Below are positions 1 to 5,234 of a stretch of 5,234 nucleotides of DNA, in pieces. Numbering within the stretch: the stretch's first letter is position 1; each line of letters begins with the position of its first letter. The position numbers were made by a program, and so were the translations under genes. Source of the DNA: Saprospiraceae bacterium (GTDB taxonomy: Bacteria > Bacteroidota > Bacteroidia > Chitinophagales > Saprospiraceae); assembly GCA_016787375.1 (NCBI GenBank), contig JAEUUM010000443.1, forward strand, positions 1-5,234, written 5' to 3'. The notes below the pieces were generated by a model. That model saw only the letters and a program-made list of their open reading frames with translations. It had not been told where the DNA came from and did no database searches.

Positions 1-1730
1 CAAATATTAATAATGGTCAATCTGTTGGTCTATTGTTGAATAATCCATTATTCCCTGATGCCAGTTTTAACCTAAATAAGTTTTACATTTCGGACAACGA
101 TATACAACACCGTGGAAGATGTACTGGTATGTGGATATCGGGAAGTCTAAATTTAGATATTTCAAACAATGTTGTTGGTCCATTAATTAACAGCAATTTA
201 CTTGCAGGTTCATATACATCTTACCTTATAGAAAATAATAATATAGATTTTCAATGTATTGATAATGAATCTTATGCGATTGCATTAACATGCGCCAATC
301 AATGTGGAACAGGATTCTTATTTAACAATGTGACTTCCCAAAAGGGGACTTTTATAGGTTGTAATTATTCACAAGGACACGGAACAGGCATGGCTTTTAA
401 CACTTCTAACCGATTTATTACCTTCCGAAAAAATAAAATGGTTGACACATACAAAGGTTTATTGTTAATGGGAGACCAAACCATTATTGGCGAACAGTTC
501 AATCAATTAAATGAGTGGCCCTCATTTAGTTATACAACGAATCCTCCTGAGGCTGTTAATGAATCCAGTGATCCCGCGATGGTTTCCAATTCCCAATTCA
601 CGGTTGACCCAACATTTGATGATTGCGGAAATGGGGCTGGTTCTGAATATTGGCCTTGTGAACGAGTTCCCACAGGTAAAGTTTGGTTTACAGATGGTAC
701 TGGTGTTACACCAGACGAATGTGGAAACACTGGAGGTGGATTAAAGCCTTCGACAACAAAGTTTGATACCATGATTGTCAACAGGCAATTTCCTGATTTG
801 CCTAATGATTCAGAATTCAGAAGGAGAGCAGATCATTATCTTTACAACCATTTTAAAGACAGCACCTATTTGCGCTCTAATTGGTCTGAATTAGATCATT
901 TATTGGATTCATTGGCTGAAACCAACATTGCCAATATTTCAAATTTGCAAAGACTAATTAGTTATGGTAGTGGGTTGAGTGATGCTAGAAAAGTTATTAT
1001 AGAATCATATCATGATTCTTTGTCAGCGTATTTTTCAATGATTTATGCTATTGACAGTCTGTTATCTAACAGATCGGGAACTGACAGTATCCAACTTTTA
1101 TCAGATAGAAGCAATAAGTTGCCCCATTTTGATTATTTTGATCATGTGAGAGACAGCATTATTTTCCTTCATTTTGATGAATTGTCTAAGTATAAGGATA
1201 CATTAATACAGTATTACAATACCATCGAACCTGAAAATGATATTGAATCTACACATCTTGATGCATTGGATCTTATGATACGAATTTTGCCTGGTGGAAT
1301 GGTAACCGATTCCACACAAGAAGTAGTTTTAAAAAATTTGGGAAGTTTGTGCCGGTTTGAATTCGGCGATGGTGTTGCACTGGCAAGGACCCTCACCAAT
1401 CACATTGATACTTTACCAATTGAAGACTATTATTGCAGACCGGATACAAGCAACAGGATTGTCCAACAAAATAATAATTCTTTACAAAAACTAGAAGTAG
1501 CTCCAAATCCATTTACGGATGATGCTTTTGTTAATGCTTCTACTTTCTTAGATAAAGGGTCATATTTAAATATATATGATTCGCAAGGTAAATTTGTAAA
1601 GCATTACTTGGTTACAGAAAAGACTAAAAAAATAGCGATTAAGAATCTATCACAAGGTTTATACCATTGCATTTTGTATGACAAAAATGGCAAGAGAATA
1701 GGCTTTGCTCATTTTATAGTGTTCAAATAA
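1..1730 (+). CDS. T9SS-sorted beta-helix-like surface protein, 5' partial
   Basis: The reading frame is open from the first complete codon (position 3), so the gene begins outside the window; the TTG at 33 is an internal leucine codon, not a credible start. Counting from position 3, 575 residues are visible. Residues 1-160 are rich in Asn/Gly and alternate short strands with turns (SDNDI, LDISNN, LIENNNI, FLFNNV, FRKNKM), which is the look of a right-handed parallel beta-helix. A Cys/Gly/Pro-rich linker follows (about 170-250). Residues 265-440 are predominantly helical. The last 80 residues (nucleotides 1491-1727) form a T9SS type A sorting domain: VAPNPF, then a NIYDSQGK strand-turn, then LSQGLYHCILYDKNGK and a final aromatic/basic strand. 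By family knowledge such a tail directs export across the outer membrane. The specific function is unknown; a carbohydrate-active or adhesive role is possible but unproven. It probably forms an operon with the next gene. Confidence 0.85.
   Translation, partial: NINNGQSVGLLLNNPLFPDASFNLNKFYISDNDIQHRGRCTGMWISGSLNLDISNNVVGPLINSNLLAGSYTSYLIENNNIDFQCIDNESYAIALTCANQCGTGFLFNNVTSQKGTFIGCNYSQGHGTGMAFNTSNRFITFRKNKMVDTYKGLLLMGDQTIIGEQFNQLNEWPSFSYTTNPPEAVNESSDPAMVSNSQFTVDPTFDDCGNGAGSEYWPCERVPTGKVWFTDGTGVTPDECGNTGGGLKPSTTKFDTMIVNRQFPDLPNDSEFRRRADHYLYNHFKDSTYLRSNWSELDHLLDSLAETNIANISNLQRLISYGSGLSDARKVIIESYHDSLSAYFSMIYAIDSLLSNRSGTDSIQLLSDRSNKLPHFDYFDHVRDSIIFLHFDELSKYKDTLIQYYNTIEPENDIESTHLDALDLMIRILPGGMVTDSTQEVVLKNLGSLCRFEFGDGVALARTLTNHIDTLPIEDYYCRPDTSNRIVQQNNNSLQKLEVAPNPFTDDAFVNASTFLDKGSYLNIYDSQGKFVKHYLVTEKTKKIAIKNLSQGLYHCILYDKNGKRIGFAHFIVFK
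1491..1727 (+). other. T9SS type A C-terminal sorting domain of the first gene
   Basis: The coding segment begins with LEVAPNPF, continues through YLNIYDSQGKFVKHYL and KNLSQGLYHCILYD, and ends IVFK directly before the TAA. The order is Pro-Asn-Pro, beta strand with a D-x-x-G-K turn, L-x-x-G-[LM]-Y strand, final hydrophobic strand with Lys. This is the characteristic layout of Por_Secre_tail/TIGR04183-type domains, which the T9SS sortase normally removes during export. Confidence 0.85.
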
Positions 1731-1741
1731 TTATCAATATT

Positions 1742-1801
1742 ATGAAATTGAGAATGGCATTGTTTTTAACGATGATCATGGTTAAGCTGTGTGTCTTTGG
1801 T
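1742..1801 (+). other. Sec signal peptide coding segment
   Basis: The first 20 codons encode a short basic n-region (Lys2, Arg4), a hydrophobic core (ALFLTMIMV) and a small/polar end (CVFG) before Gln21. This fits Sec-dependent export to the periplasm ahead of T9SS translocation. A cysteine at residue 17 is present, but the residues around it do not make a convincing lipobox, and a T9SS tail argues for signal peptidase I processing. Confidence 0.75.
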
Positions 1802-3241
1802 CAAAAATATGATGCAAACTGGGTGTTGGGCTATGGTCAAAAGGGTATCGAACGATTTGGAAATACTATCATAAATTTTGGTCCAGATAGTTTGCATATT
1901 TATAAAAGCCCGGTATTAGAAGCACAAAATGAGTGGGCTTTTACTTCAGTATCAGACAGCAGTGGCAATCTGAAATTCGTGGTAGATGGCTGTAAAATTT
2001 ACAACATCAAAGGTGAAGTCATGACCAATGGCGATAGCCTTTCATTTGGTGAAGAATGGCAAATAGATTGTACCAAGCCATTTAATGGGTATTTCAATTC
2101 GCTAAAACCTTTTGCATTGCCTTCGAGTTTACAAAAAAATCGGTATATCTTGTTTCATTCACCTTTCATTTTGTTTTATAGTGATTCTATGCGGAGTGTT
2201 CAAACGCCAATTATGCTATCAATCATAGACTTCAACAAAGACAGTTTAGGAGAAGTAATTATTAAGAATAAGCCAATAATAAATGGGGTGTTCTTAGTTT
2301 ACGGTATAGTAAAAAAAGCAAATGGTATAGGATGGTGGTTAGCTGCACAAACAAAAGCAAACAAATTAAAATATGATTTGTATGAAATTGAAAATGACAC
2401 AATAATGAATTTGGTAAAATCAGATGTATTTGATGGAATTAATATTAAGAAAACAGCTGGTGCAAATATTGTTGAAAATTTTGATGGGAGTAAACTTGGT
2501 TTTTTAAATTATGACAATATTTACAAAATTAAATTTTTTATTTATGATTTTAACAGATGTACAGGAAAGATGTCCAATCAAAAATATTTTGAATTTCCAT
2601 CGGCATACTCTGCTGATGGATTAATATTTTCACCCAGCGGAAGGTATTTGTATTTTGATAGCCTTGAAGAGCTATATCAAATGGATCTTGAATCGCCCGA
2701 TGGTAGCTTTCCGATAGATACAGTTGCTAAATATGATGGATACAAATATAAAATTTGGGAGACTTACTTCGGTAAAATGACATTGGGTCTGGATGGTAAA
2801 ATTTATATATCAACCTATAATAGCACATGGTATTATCATACAATTGAAAATCCAAACGAAAAAGGTGTAGCTTGCAATGTAAAACAACACAGTATTAAAT
2901 TGCCAACAGTAAATCATGGTAGCGGACCTTACTATCCCAATTATCGAATGGGGCCTATTGATTGCGATACTGTAGGTACAAAATATGTAAATGAAAAGTT
3001 TGATATTAAAGTATTTCCCAATCCAGTTGGCAATGAGCTTAGTATTGGTGTGTTCAATATTTCAGGTGTTTACACTTTAAAAGTGCATGACCTTAATGGT
3101 AATCAATTGTATTCTACCATGATACAAGCAGGAGAGCCGTTGGGTAAAATCGTAACAGAAGATTGGCCATCAGGTATGTATATTGTGCGGATGATAAATG
3201 AAAACGGTGTGGGTGTGGTTAAAAAGTTTGTTAAAGAGTAG
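1742..3241 (+). CDS. Secreted T9SS cargo protein, probable beta-propeller-like body
   Basis: This is a complete 499-residue protein. It starts with a basic residue pair and a hydrophobic stretch (MKLRMALFLTMIMVKLCVFG), a typical signal peptide with probable cleavage near Gly20/Gln21. The ATG at 1742 is chosen because it gives this signal peptide; there is no Shine-Dalgarno sequence before it, as is usual in Bacteroidota. The mature start NWVLGYG and the late segment HSIKLPTV...YYPNYRMGPIDCDT resemble a Saprospiraceae-style family of secreted proteins of unknown function. The body has repeated strand-turn motifs of propeller character: NFDGSKLGFLNYD (247-259), IFSPSGRYLYFD (295-306), TLGLDGKIYIST (347-358). 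Residues 422-499 (nucleotides 3005-3238) are a T9SS type A sorting domain: IKVFPNPVGNEL, LKVHDLNGNQLY, WPSGMYIVRMINENG, KKFVKE. Only 11 bases separate it from the preceding cargo gene, suggesting co-transcription. Substrate and role are unknown. Confidence 0.9.
   Translation: MKLRMALFLTMIMVKLCVFGQKYDANWVLGYGQKGIERFGNTIINFGPDSLHIYKSPVLEAQNEWAFTSVSDSSGNLKFVVDGCKIYNIKGEVMTNGDSLSFGEEWQIDCTKPFNGYFNSLKPFALPSSLQKNRYILFHSPFILFYSDSMRSVQTPIMLSIIDFNKDSLGEVIIKNKPIINGVFLVYGIVKKANGIGWWLAAQTKANKLKYDLYEIENDTIMNLVKSDVFDGINIKKTAGANIVENFDGSKLGFLNYDNIYKIKFFIYDFNRCTGKMSNQKYFEFPSAYSADGLIFSPSGRYLYFDSLEELYQMDLESPDGSFPIDTVAKYDGYKYKIWETYFGKMTLGLDGKIYISTYNSTWYYHTIENPNEKGVACNVKQHSIKLPTVNHGSGPYYPNYRMGPIDCDTVGTKYVNEKFDIKVFPNPVGNELSIGVFNISGVYTLKVHDLNGNQLYSTMIQAGEPLGKIVTEDWPSGMYIVRMINENGVGVVKKFVKE
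3005..3238 (+). other. T9SS type A C-terminal sorting domain of the second gene
   Basis: It begins IKVFPNPVGNEL, passes through TLKVHDLNGNQLYSTM, then EDWPSGMYIVRM, and ends VVKKFVKE at the stop. The Pro-Asn-Pro start, the central D-x-N-G turn, the S-G-M-Y strand and the final K-K-F-V-K are standard features of this domain, so the gene is complete at its 3' end. Confidence 0.9.
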
Positions 3242-3294
3242 GCTTCCCTGGTATCTTCTGGAAAAAGTCAGGTAAAAATCATTTGTAGATTTGA

Positions 3295-3444
3295 TACAGT
3301 TTATTGATCATACCTGGAAATTCTTATTTAAGTATAGATTCAGAAATAATTATTGTTGGTTTGGAGAATGGGATGTATTTTATTCAAATTTTAACCTGGG
3401 CTGGTAAGGTTTACTTTGGTGAATTTGTGGTGTTGGATAACTGA
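3295..3444 (+). pseudogene. Orphan remnant of a third T9SS sorting domain
   Basis: Translated in the frame that includes position 3361, the segment reads, after an in-frame stop at 3292-3294, YSLLIIPGNSYLSI, then DSEIIIVG, then LENGMYFIQIL and GKVYFGEFVVLDN, followed by TGA at 3442-3444. The second half matches the last two or three strands of a T9SS type A sorting domain (compare SGMYIVRM...KKFVKE at the end of the complete upstream gene and QGLYHCIL in the gene before it). The domain's Pro-Asn-Pro start, any enzymatic body and a start codon with a signal peptide are all missing, and no other frame between 3242 and 3294 supplies them. The best reading is the 3' stump of a deleted or decayed cargo gene. 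It is not an alternative end of the upstream protein, which already has its own full tail. Confidence 0.7.
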
Positions 3445-3481
3445 AAAATGTTCCACTTTTAACATCCAACTCAATCAATCT

Positions 3482-3511
3482 AAACCTCCTTTTTTAAAGG
3501 TTTTAAAGGTT
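3482..3511. repeat. A/T-rich repeat with inverted symmetry
   Basis: AAACCT (3482-3487) and AGGTTT (3498-3503) are perfect complements around a 10-base T-rich loop. A nine-base unit, TTTTAAAGG, occurs twice in tandem (3492-3500 and 3501-3509) and is followed by TT. It could be a weak bidirectional terminator for the upstream cargo genes or a small repeat. The stem is short and AT-rich, so terminator function is uncertain. Confidence 0.35.
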
Positions 3512-3681
3512 CTGGAGATGAAGCATTCCCATGGATCATTGCAATAAAGATATCCATTATCTTAACTTTATTATCAGCCTCCTGCAAAGCACGGGGCTGG
3601 TTGTTTAATGATTCTTGCAGATTAGGGGCAGTCCTTTGGTTTATTGTGTAAATCTTGTTCAGGATTAGACAAGGGTTTAGT

Positions 3682-3761
3682 GATTCAGCAGTTCGACAGT
3701 TCAGCAATTCCACGATTCCACGATTCAGCAAGTTCGCAGTTCCCCGATCAAACGATTTCAC
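3682..3761. repeat. Degenerate tandem array of ~8-base units
   Basis: The stretch can be cut into consecutive units of six to ten bases, most starting G-A-T-T-C or G-T-T-C: GATTCAGCA, GTTCGACA, GTTCAGCAA, TTCCAC, GATTCCAC, GATTCAGCAA, GTTCGCA, GTTCCCC, GATCAAAC, GATTTCAC. The first and sixth units share GATTCAGCA exactly. On the minus strand this gives a run of GAACTG/GAATCG-like words. Similar low-complexity 'ttc-aac' runs occur between genes in some Bacteroidota genomes (from memory, not checked here). It has no CRISPR geometry: the units are too short and there are no spacers. Confidence 0.65.
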
Positions 3762-3858
3762 GTTAATCTTTTCTCACTTTTAATCTTATTATCAAAGTAT
3801 TTACCTTAATCTGTGCTTGTTTTATGTTTTGCTGGTTAAGTCTGAACCAAGTTAGCGC

Positions 3859-3866
3859 TACATTTG
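3859..3866 (+). promoter_or_regulatory. Candidate Bacteroidota -7 promoter box
   Basis: TACATTTG matches the Bacteroidota -7 consensus TAnnTTTG exactly and ends 20 bases before the ATG at 3887, which would give a very short leader. The nearest upstream TTTG (3828-3831) is 27 bases away, somewhat farther than usual for the -33 element. A single match of this box in AT-rich DNA can arise by chance; its position just before the gene is what makes it worth listing. Confidence 0.4.
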
Positions 3867-3886
3867 TTAGATAATAAAGCTATCAG

Positions 3887-4192
3887 ATGAGTAATCAAAT
3901 TCAATACATGGTCGATTTTTCTCTTCCTTTTACACTTACCGAAGAGTTCTTTGAGCTTATTCCTAAACAAAGATCGAAGGTCGGTGAGTATTTCGCCAAC
4001 GGGAAACTATCAGCTTATACCCTTTCAATGGAAAATTCGAAGTTATGGGCTGTAATAAATGCGGAAAAAGAGCGAGAAGTAATAGATTTAATTGCGACAT
4101 TCCCGCTTACAAAATACATGGATTTTAAAATATACCCTTTGACATTTCACCAAACAATGGAAAATTCAGTAATGACTTTCTCCTTAAATTAA
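3887..4192 (+). CDS. Muconolactone isomerase-like / YciI-like small ferredoxin-fold protein
   Basis: This is a complete 101-residue protein. The predicted order is strand (QYMVDFSLPF, 6-15), helix (EEFFELIPKQRSKVGEYFANG, 19-39), two strands (LSAYTLSM and KLWAVINA, 41-60), helix (EREVIDLIATFP, 62-73) and strand (MDFKIYPLTFH, 78-88), which is a ferredoxin-like beta-alpha-beta-beta-alpha-beta fold. The segment FPLTKYMDFKIYPLTFH resembles LPLFPYMDIEV...H of muconolactone delta-isomerase as I remember it, and length and topology fit that family and the related dimeric alpha+beta-barrel proteins. Members usually form oligomers in the cytoplasm. No aromatic catabolic genes are nearby, so the isomerase reaction itself is not implied. 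The ATG at 3887 is preferred to the one at 3908 because the latter would cut the first strand. No Shine-Dalgarno sequence is seen. The stop codon overlaps the end of the opposing phosphoesterase gene. Confidence 0.75.
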   Translation: MSNQIQYMVDFSLPFTLTEEFFELIPKQRSKVGEYFANGKLSAYTLSMENSKLWAVINAEKEREVIDLIATFPLTKYMDFKIYPLTFHQTMENSVMTFSLN

Positions 4193-5234
4193 GTCTTAAA
4201 CACTTGATATTTTTGAATGGGTTTTTTATTGGCTCTTACAATTAACATATACTTGCCTGGTGGGAGGGTTTTTAAGTCAAAGAATCTCTGATATTTACCG
4301 GGAGCCTGTGTAGGTAGTGATGTTTTTACAACTTCTTTTTCTTTGTTGTCGTATAGTGCAAATTCCAAATCACTTTGTTTGTCAAGAGTGTACCCAAACT
4401 GAATCCTTCCGGTGGCATCGGTTTTTAAAGCCATCAGGTTTTTGGATTCCGGGTTTTCACTCCTAGCTGCCAGCATCATTTCTTCAGAAGAGTTTGTTTT
4501 CTTATCAATTGTGCAGACTACACTTTCGCCCATTTTCCATAAGTCTATGCCAGCCGGTATTGCAAATACATCATTGAGACTGAGTTCACTGACATTTTGT
4601 GCTTTATCTGTTTTAACAGTTCTAATCTGCATTGAATTTTGGTCCACCCAAATCCAGTTAAAATGATTGAAACTTCCTCCCTCCATTGTCCAGGATTTGT
4701 TGTCATCATTTTCGCGTAGTGGTGCACCCCAACCACCTTCTCCCACATAAACTGTACCTTTTTCATCATCCCTGATAAATCCTTCGTCGGCACCCGGGCC
4801 ACTAAATGGTTTGATCGGGTAGGTGATTTTTGCAAGATGGGCATCTGATTCGATTGCCAGTTGTAAGCCATATCTTGAAAACAAACTTGCCCAATAAATG
4901 GCCTGATCATTGCGGTCAATCTTAGCTTTTGTGTGCGGACGTATAGGGTAATGATATTGTGCAATCCGCCAGGTTTTATCCTGATCGCCCGCAAGTTGTG
5001 TTTGTAACCAATCTTTCTGATCACCTATTGCCGAAATTAGGGAATTCAAGGTATAAATACTCAAAAGATTGCCACCAAAATTTAATTTGTAATACAGATT
5101 TGTAAACGGCAAATCAAACATTTCAATTAAACTTTTATTTGAGTATTCGTGATTGCCGCGTGCCACCACTACCGGAGTCATTCTGCCATCTTCTGTTATG
5201 GTCAGCTGCCAGTCCTCAAACCATTGTTTCCATT
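4189..5234 (-). CDS. Purple acid phosphatase-like metallophosphoesterase, 5' partial
   Basis: The frame stays open to the right edge; upstream of the ATG at 5181 it reads WKQWFEDWQLTITEDGR without a stop, so that ATG is internal and the N-terminus lies outside. Counting from it, 330 residues are visible. GNHE (residues 9-12) is the purple acid phosphatase metal/substrate motif, with Asn10 a bridging-site ligand by family knowledge. QYHYP (75-79) fits the later metal-binding histidine (His77). ESDAH (111-115) sits where GHxH is expected, with Asp113 replacing the first His and His115 kept. YVGEGGWGAP (145-154) matches the usual Gly-rich strand after the active site. Residues about 258-330 form a C-terminal beta-sandwich-like tail (FALYDNKEKEVV, FFDLKTLPPGKYMLIVRA), similar in style to sorting tails but without Pro-Asn-Pro. 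It is probably secreted and hydrolyses phosphate esters; the substrate is unknown. The GDxG and GDxxY motifs should lie upstream, off the window. Confidence 0.88.
   Translation of the reverse strand, partial: WKQWFEDWQLTITEDGRMTPVVVARGNHEYSNKSLIEMFDLPFTNLYYKLNFGGNLLSIYTLNSLISAIGDQKDWLQTQLAGDQDKTWRIAQYHYPIRPHTKAKIDRNDQAIYWASLFSRYGLQLAIESDAHLAKITYPIKPFSGPGADEGFIRDDEKGTVYVGEGGWGAPLRENDDNKSWTMEGGSFNHFNWIWVDQNSMQIRTVKTDKAQNVSELSLNDVFAIPAGIDLWKMGESVVCTIDKKTNSSEEMMLAARSENPESKNLMALKTDATGRIQFGYTLDKQSDLEFALYDNKEKEVVKTSLPTQAPGKYQRFFDLKTLPPGKYMLIVRANKKPIQKYQVFKT
4192..4410 (-). other. C-terminal beta-sandwich tail of the phosphoesterase
   Basis: The last ~73 residues carry IQFGYTLDKQSDLEFALYD, then EVVKTSLPTQAPGKYQ, then FDLKTLPPGKYMLIVRA and QKYQVFK. 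The pattern of strand, D-x-x-x-K turn, L-x-P-G-K-Y strand and final basic strand is like T9SS or FlgD-type C-terminal domains seen in Bacteroidota secreted enzymes, but the Pro-Asn-Pro entry is missing. Whether it directs T9SS export is open. Confidence 0.5.

Larger units (their letters stand above)
3242..3886. other. Gene-poor 645-base stretch with remnants and repeats
   Basis: No convincing intact gene lies here. From left to right it holds an orphan T9SS sorting-domain end (3295-3444, +), a dyad GTTGGAT/ATCCAAC at 3432-3438 and 3464-3470, an A/T-rich repeat with inverted symmetry (3482-3511), a reading frame on the minus strand (3480-3761) that I do not accept as a gene because its start falls in repeat sequence, a degenerate short-unit repeat array (3682-3761) and a candidate promoter (3859-3866). 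The combination of a gene fragment and repeats suggests a site of past deletion or rearrangement; that is inference. Confidence 0.6.

Noticed and set aside
33..35. TTG as the start of the first gene
   Set aside because: The frame continues open to position 3 with protein-like sequence of the same character and no signal peptide follows the TTG; the gene is cut by the window edge.
700..714. Near-perfect palindrome CTGGTGT-T-ACACCAG
   Set aside because: It lies inside a well-supported coding sequence with no T-run and no operator context; a single 7-base dyad of this type is expected by chance in 5 kb.
1059..1072. Inverted repeat CTGTTA-TC-TAACAG
   Set aside because: It is short, within coding sequence, and not linked to any gene boundary.
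3286..3293. TAGATTTG, another match to the TAnnTTTG promoter box
   Set aside because: It precedes only the gene remnant, and no TTTG or TTG lies at a suitable upstream distance; probably chance in AT-rich DNA.
3432..3470. Dyad GTTGGAT...ATCCAAC as a terminator
   Set aside because: The stem is seven pairs with a loop of about 25 bases and no T-run after it, so a rho-independent terminator is not supported.
3480..3761. 93-residue minus-strand reading frame starting at a GTG
   Set aside because: Its start and first ~27 residues are encoded by the degenerate repeat array, no promoter or recognised family is visible, and part of its end is the tandem TTTTAAAGG repeat. Kept only as a finding.
3682..3761. 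CRISPR array
   Set aside because: Units are six to ten bases, contiguous and degenerate, without spacers, and no cas genes are present.
4545..5024. 159-residue minus-strand frame inside the phosphoesterase gene
   Set aside because: It lies in another frame of a gene with clear phosphoesterase motifs and its protein has no recognisable domain; it is a shadow frame.

Overview
The window looks like chromosomal DNA of a member of the Bacteroidota, probably near the Saprospiria/Chitinophagia. This rests on AT-rich DNA, two adjacent genes that both end in type IX secretion system (T9SS) type A C-terminal sorting domains, start codons without Shine-Dalgarno sequences, and a TAnnTTTG-type promoter box. 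The taxonomic placement is inference from these traits and from protein style.

Layout. Positions 1-1730 (+) hold the 3' part of a secreted protein: a parallel beta-helix-like region, a helical middle and a T9SS tail; its start lies outside the window. Eleven bases later, 1742-3241 (+) is a complete secreted protein with a signal peptide, a probable beta-propeller-like body and a T9SS tail. Positions 3242-3886 hold no convincing intact gene. This stretch contains the orphan end of a third T9SS sorting domain (about 3295-3444), a small A/T-rich repeat with dyad symmetry (3482-3511), a degenerate array of about 8-base units (3682-3761), and a candidate promoter box (3859-3866). Positions 3887-4192 (+) encode a 101-residue protein resembling muconolactone delta-isomerase/YciI-like ferredoxin-fold proteins. 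Positions 4189-5234 (-) hold the C-terminal part of a purple-acid-phosphatase-like metallophosphoesterase; its start also lies outside the window.

How the genes relate. The two T9SS cargo genes are probably co-transcribed and their products exported to the cell surface or medium. The orphan tail just downstream suggests a cluster of such cargo genes that has lost a member. The small ferredoxin-fold gene and the phosphoesterase gene converge, and their stop codons overlap on a TTAA palindrome; nothing visible links their functions. I see no defence system, mobile element, RNA gene or CRISPR array. The least routine items are the orphan sorting-domain remnant, the short-unit repeat array and the altered metal-ligand motif of the phosphoesterase.
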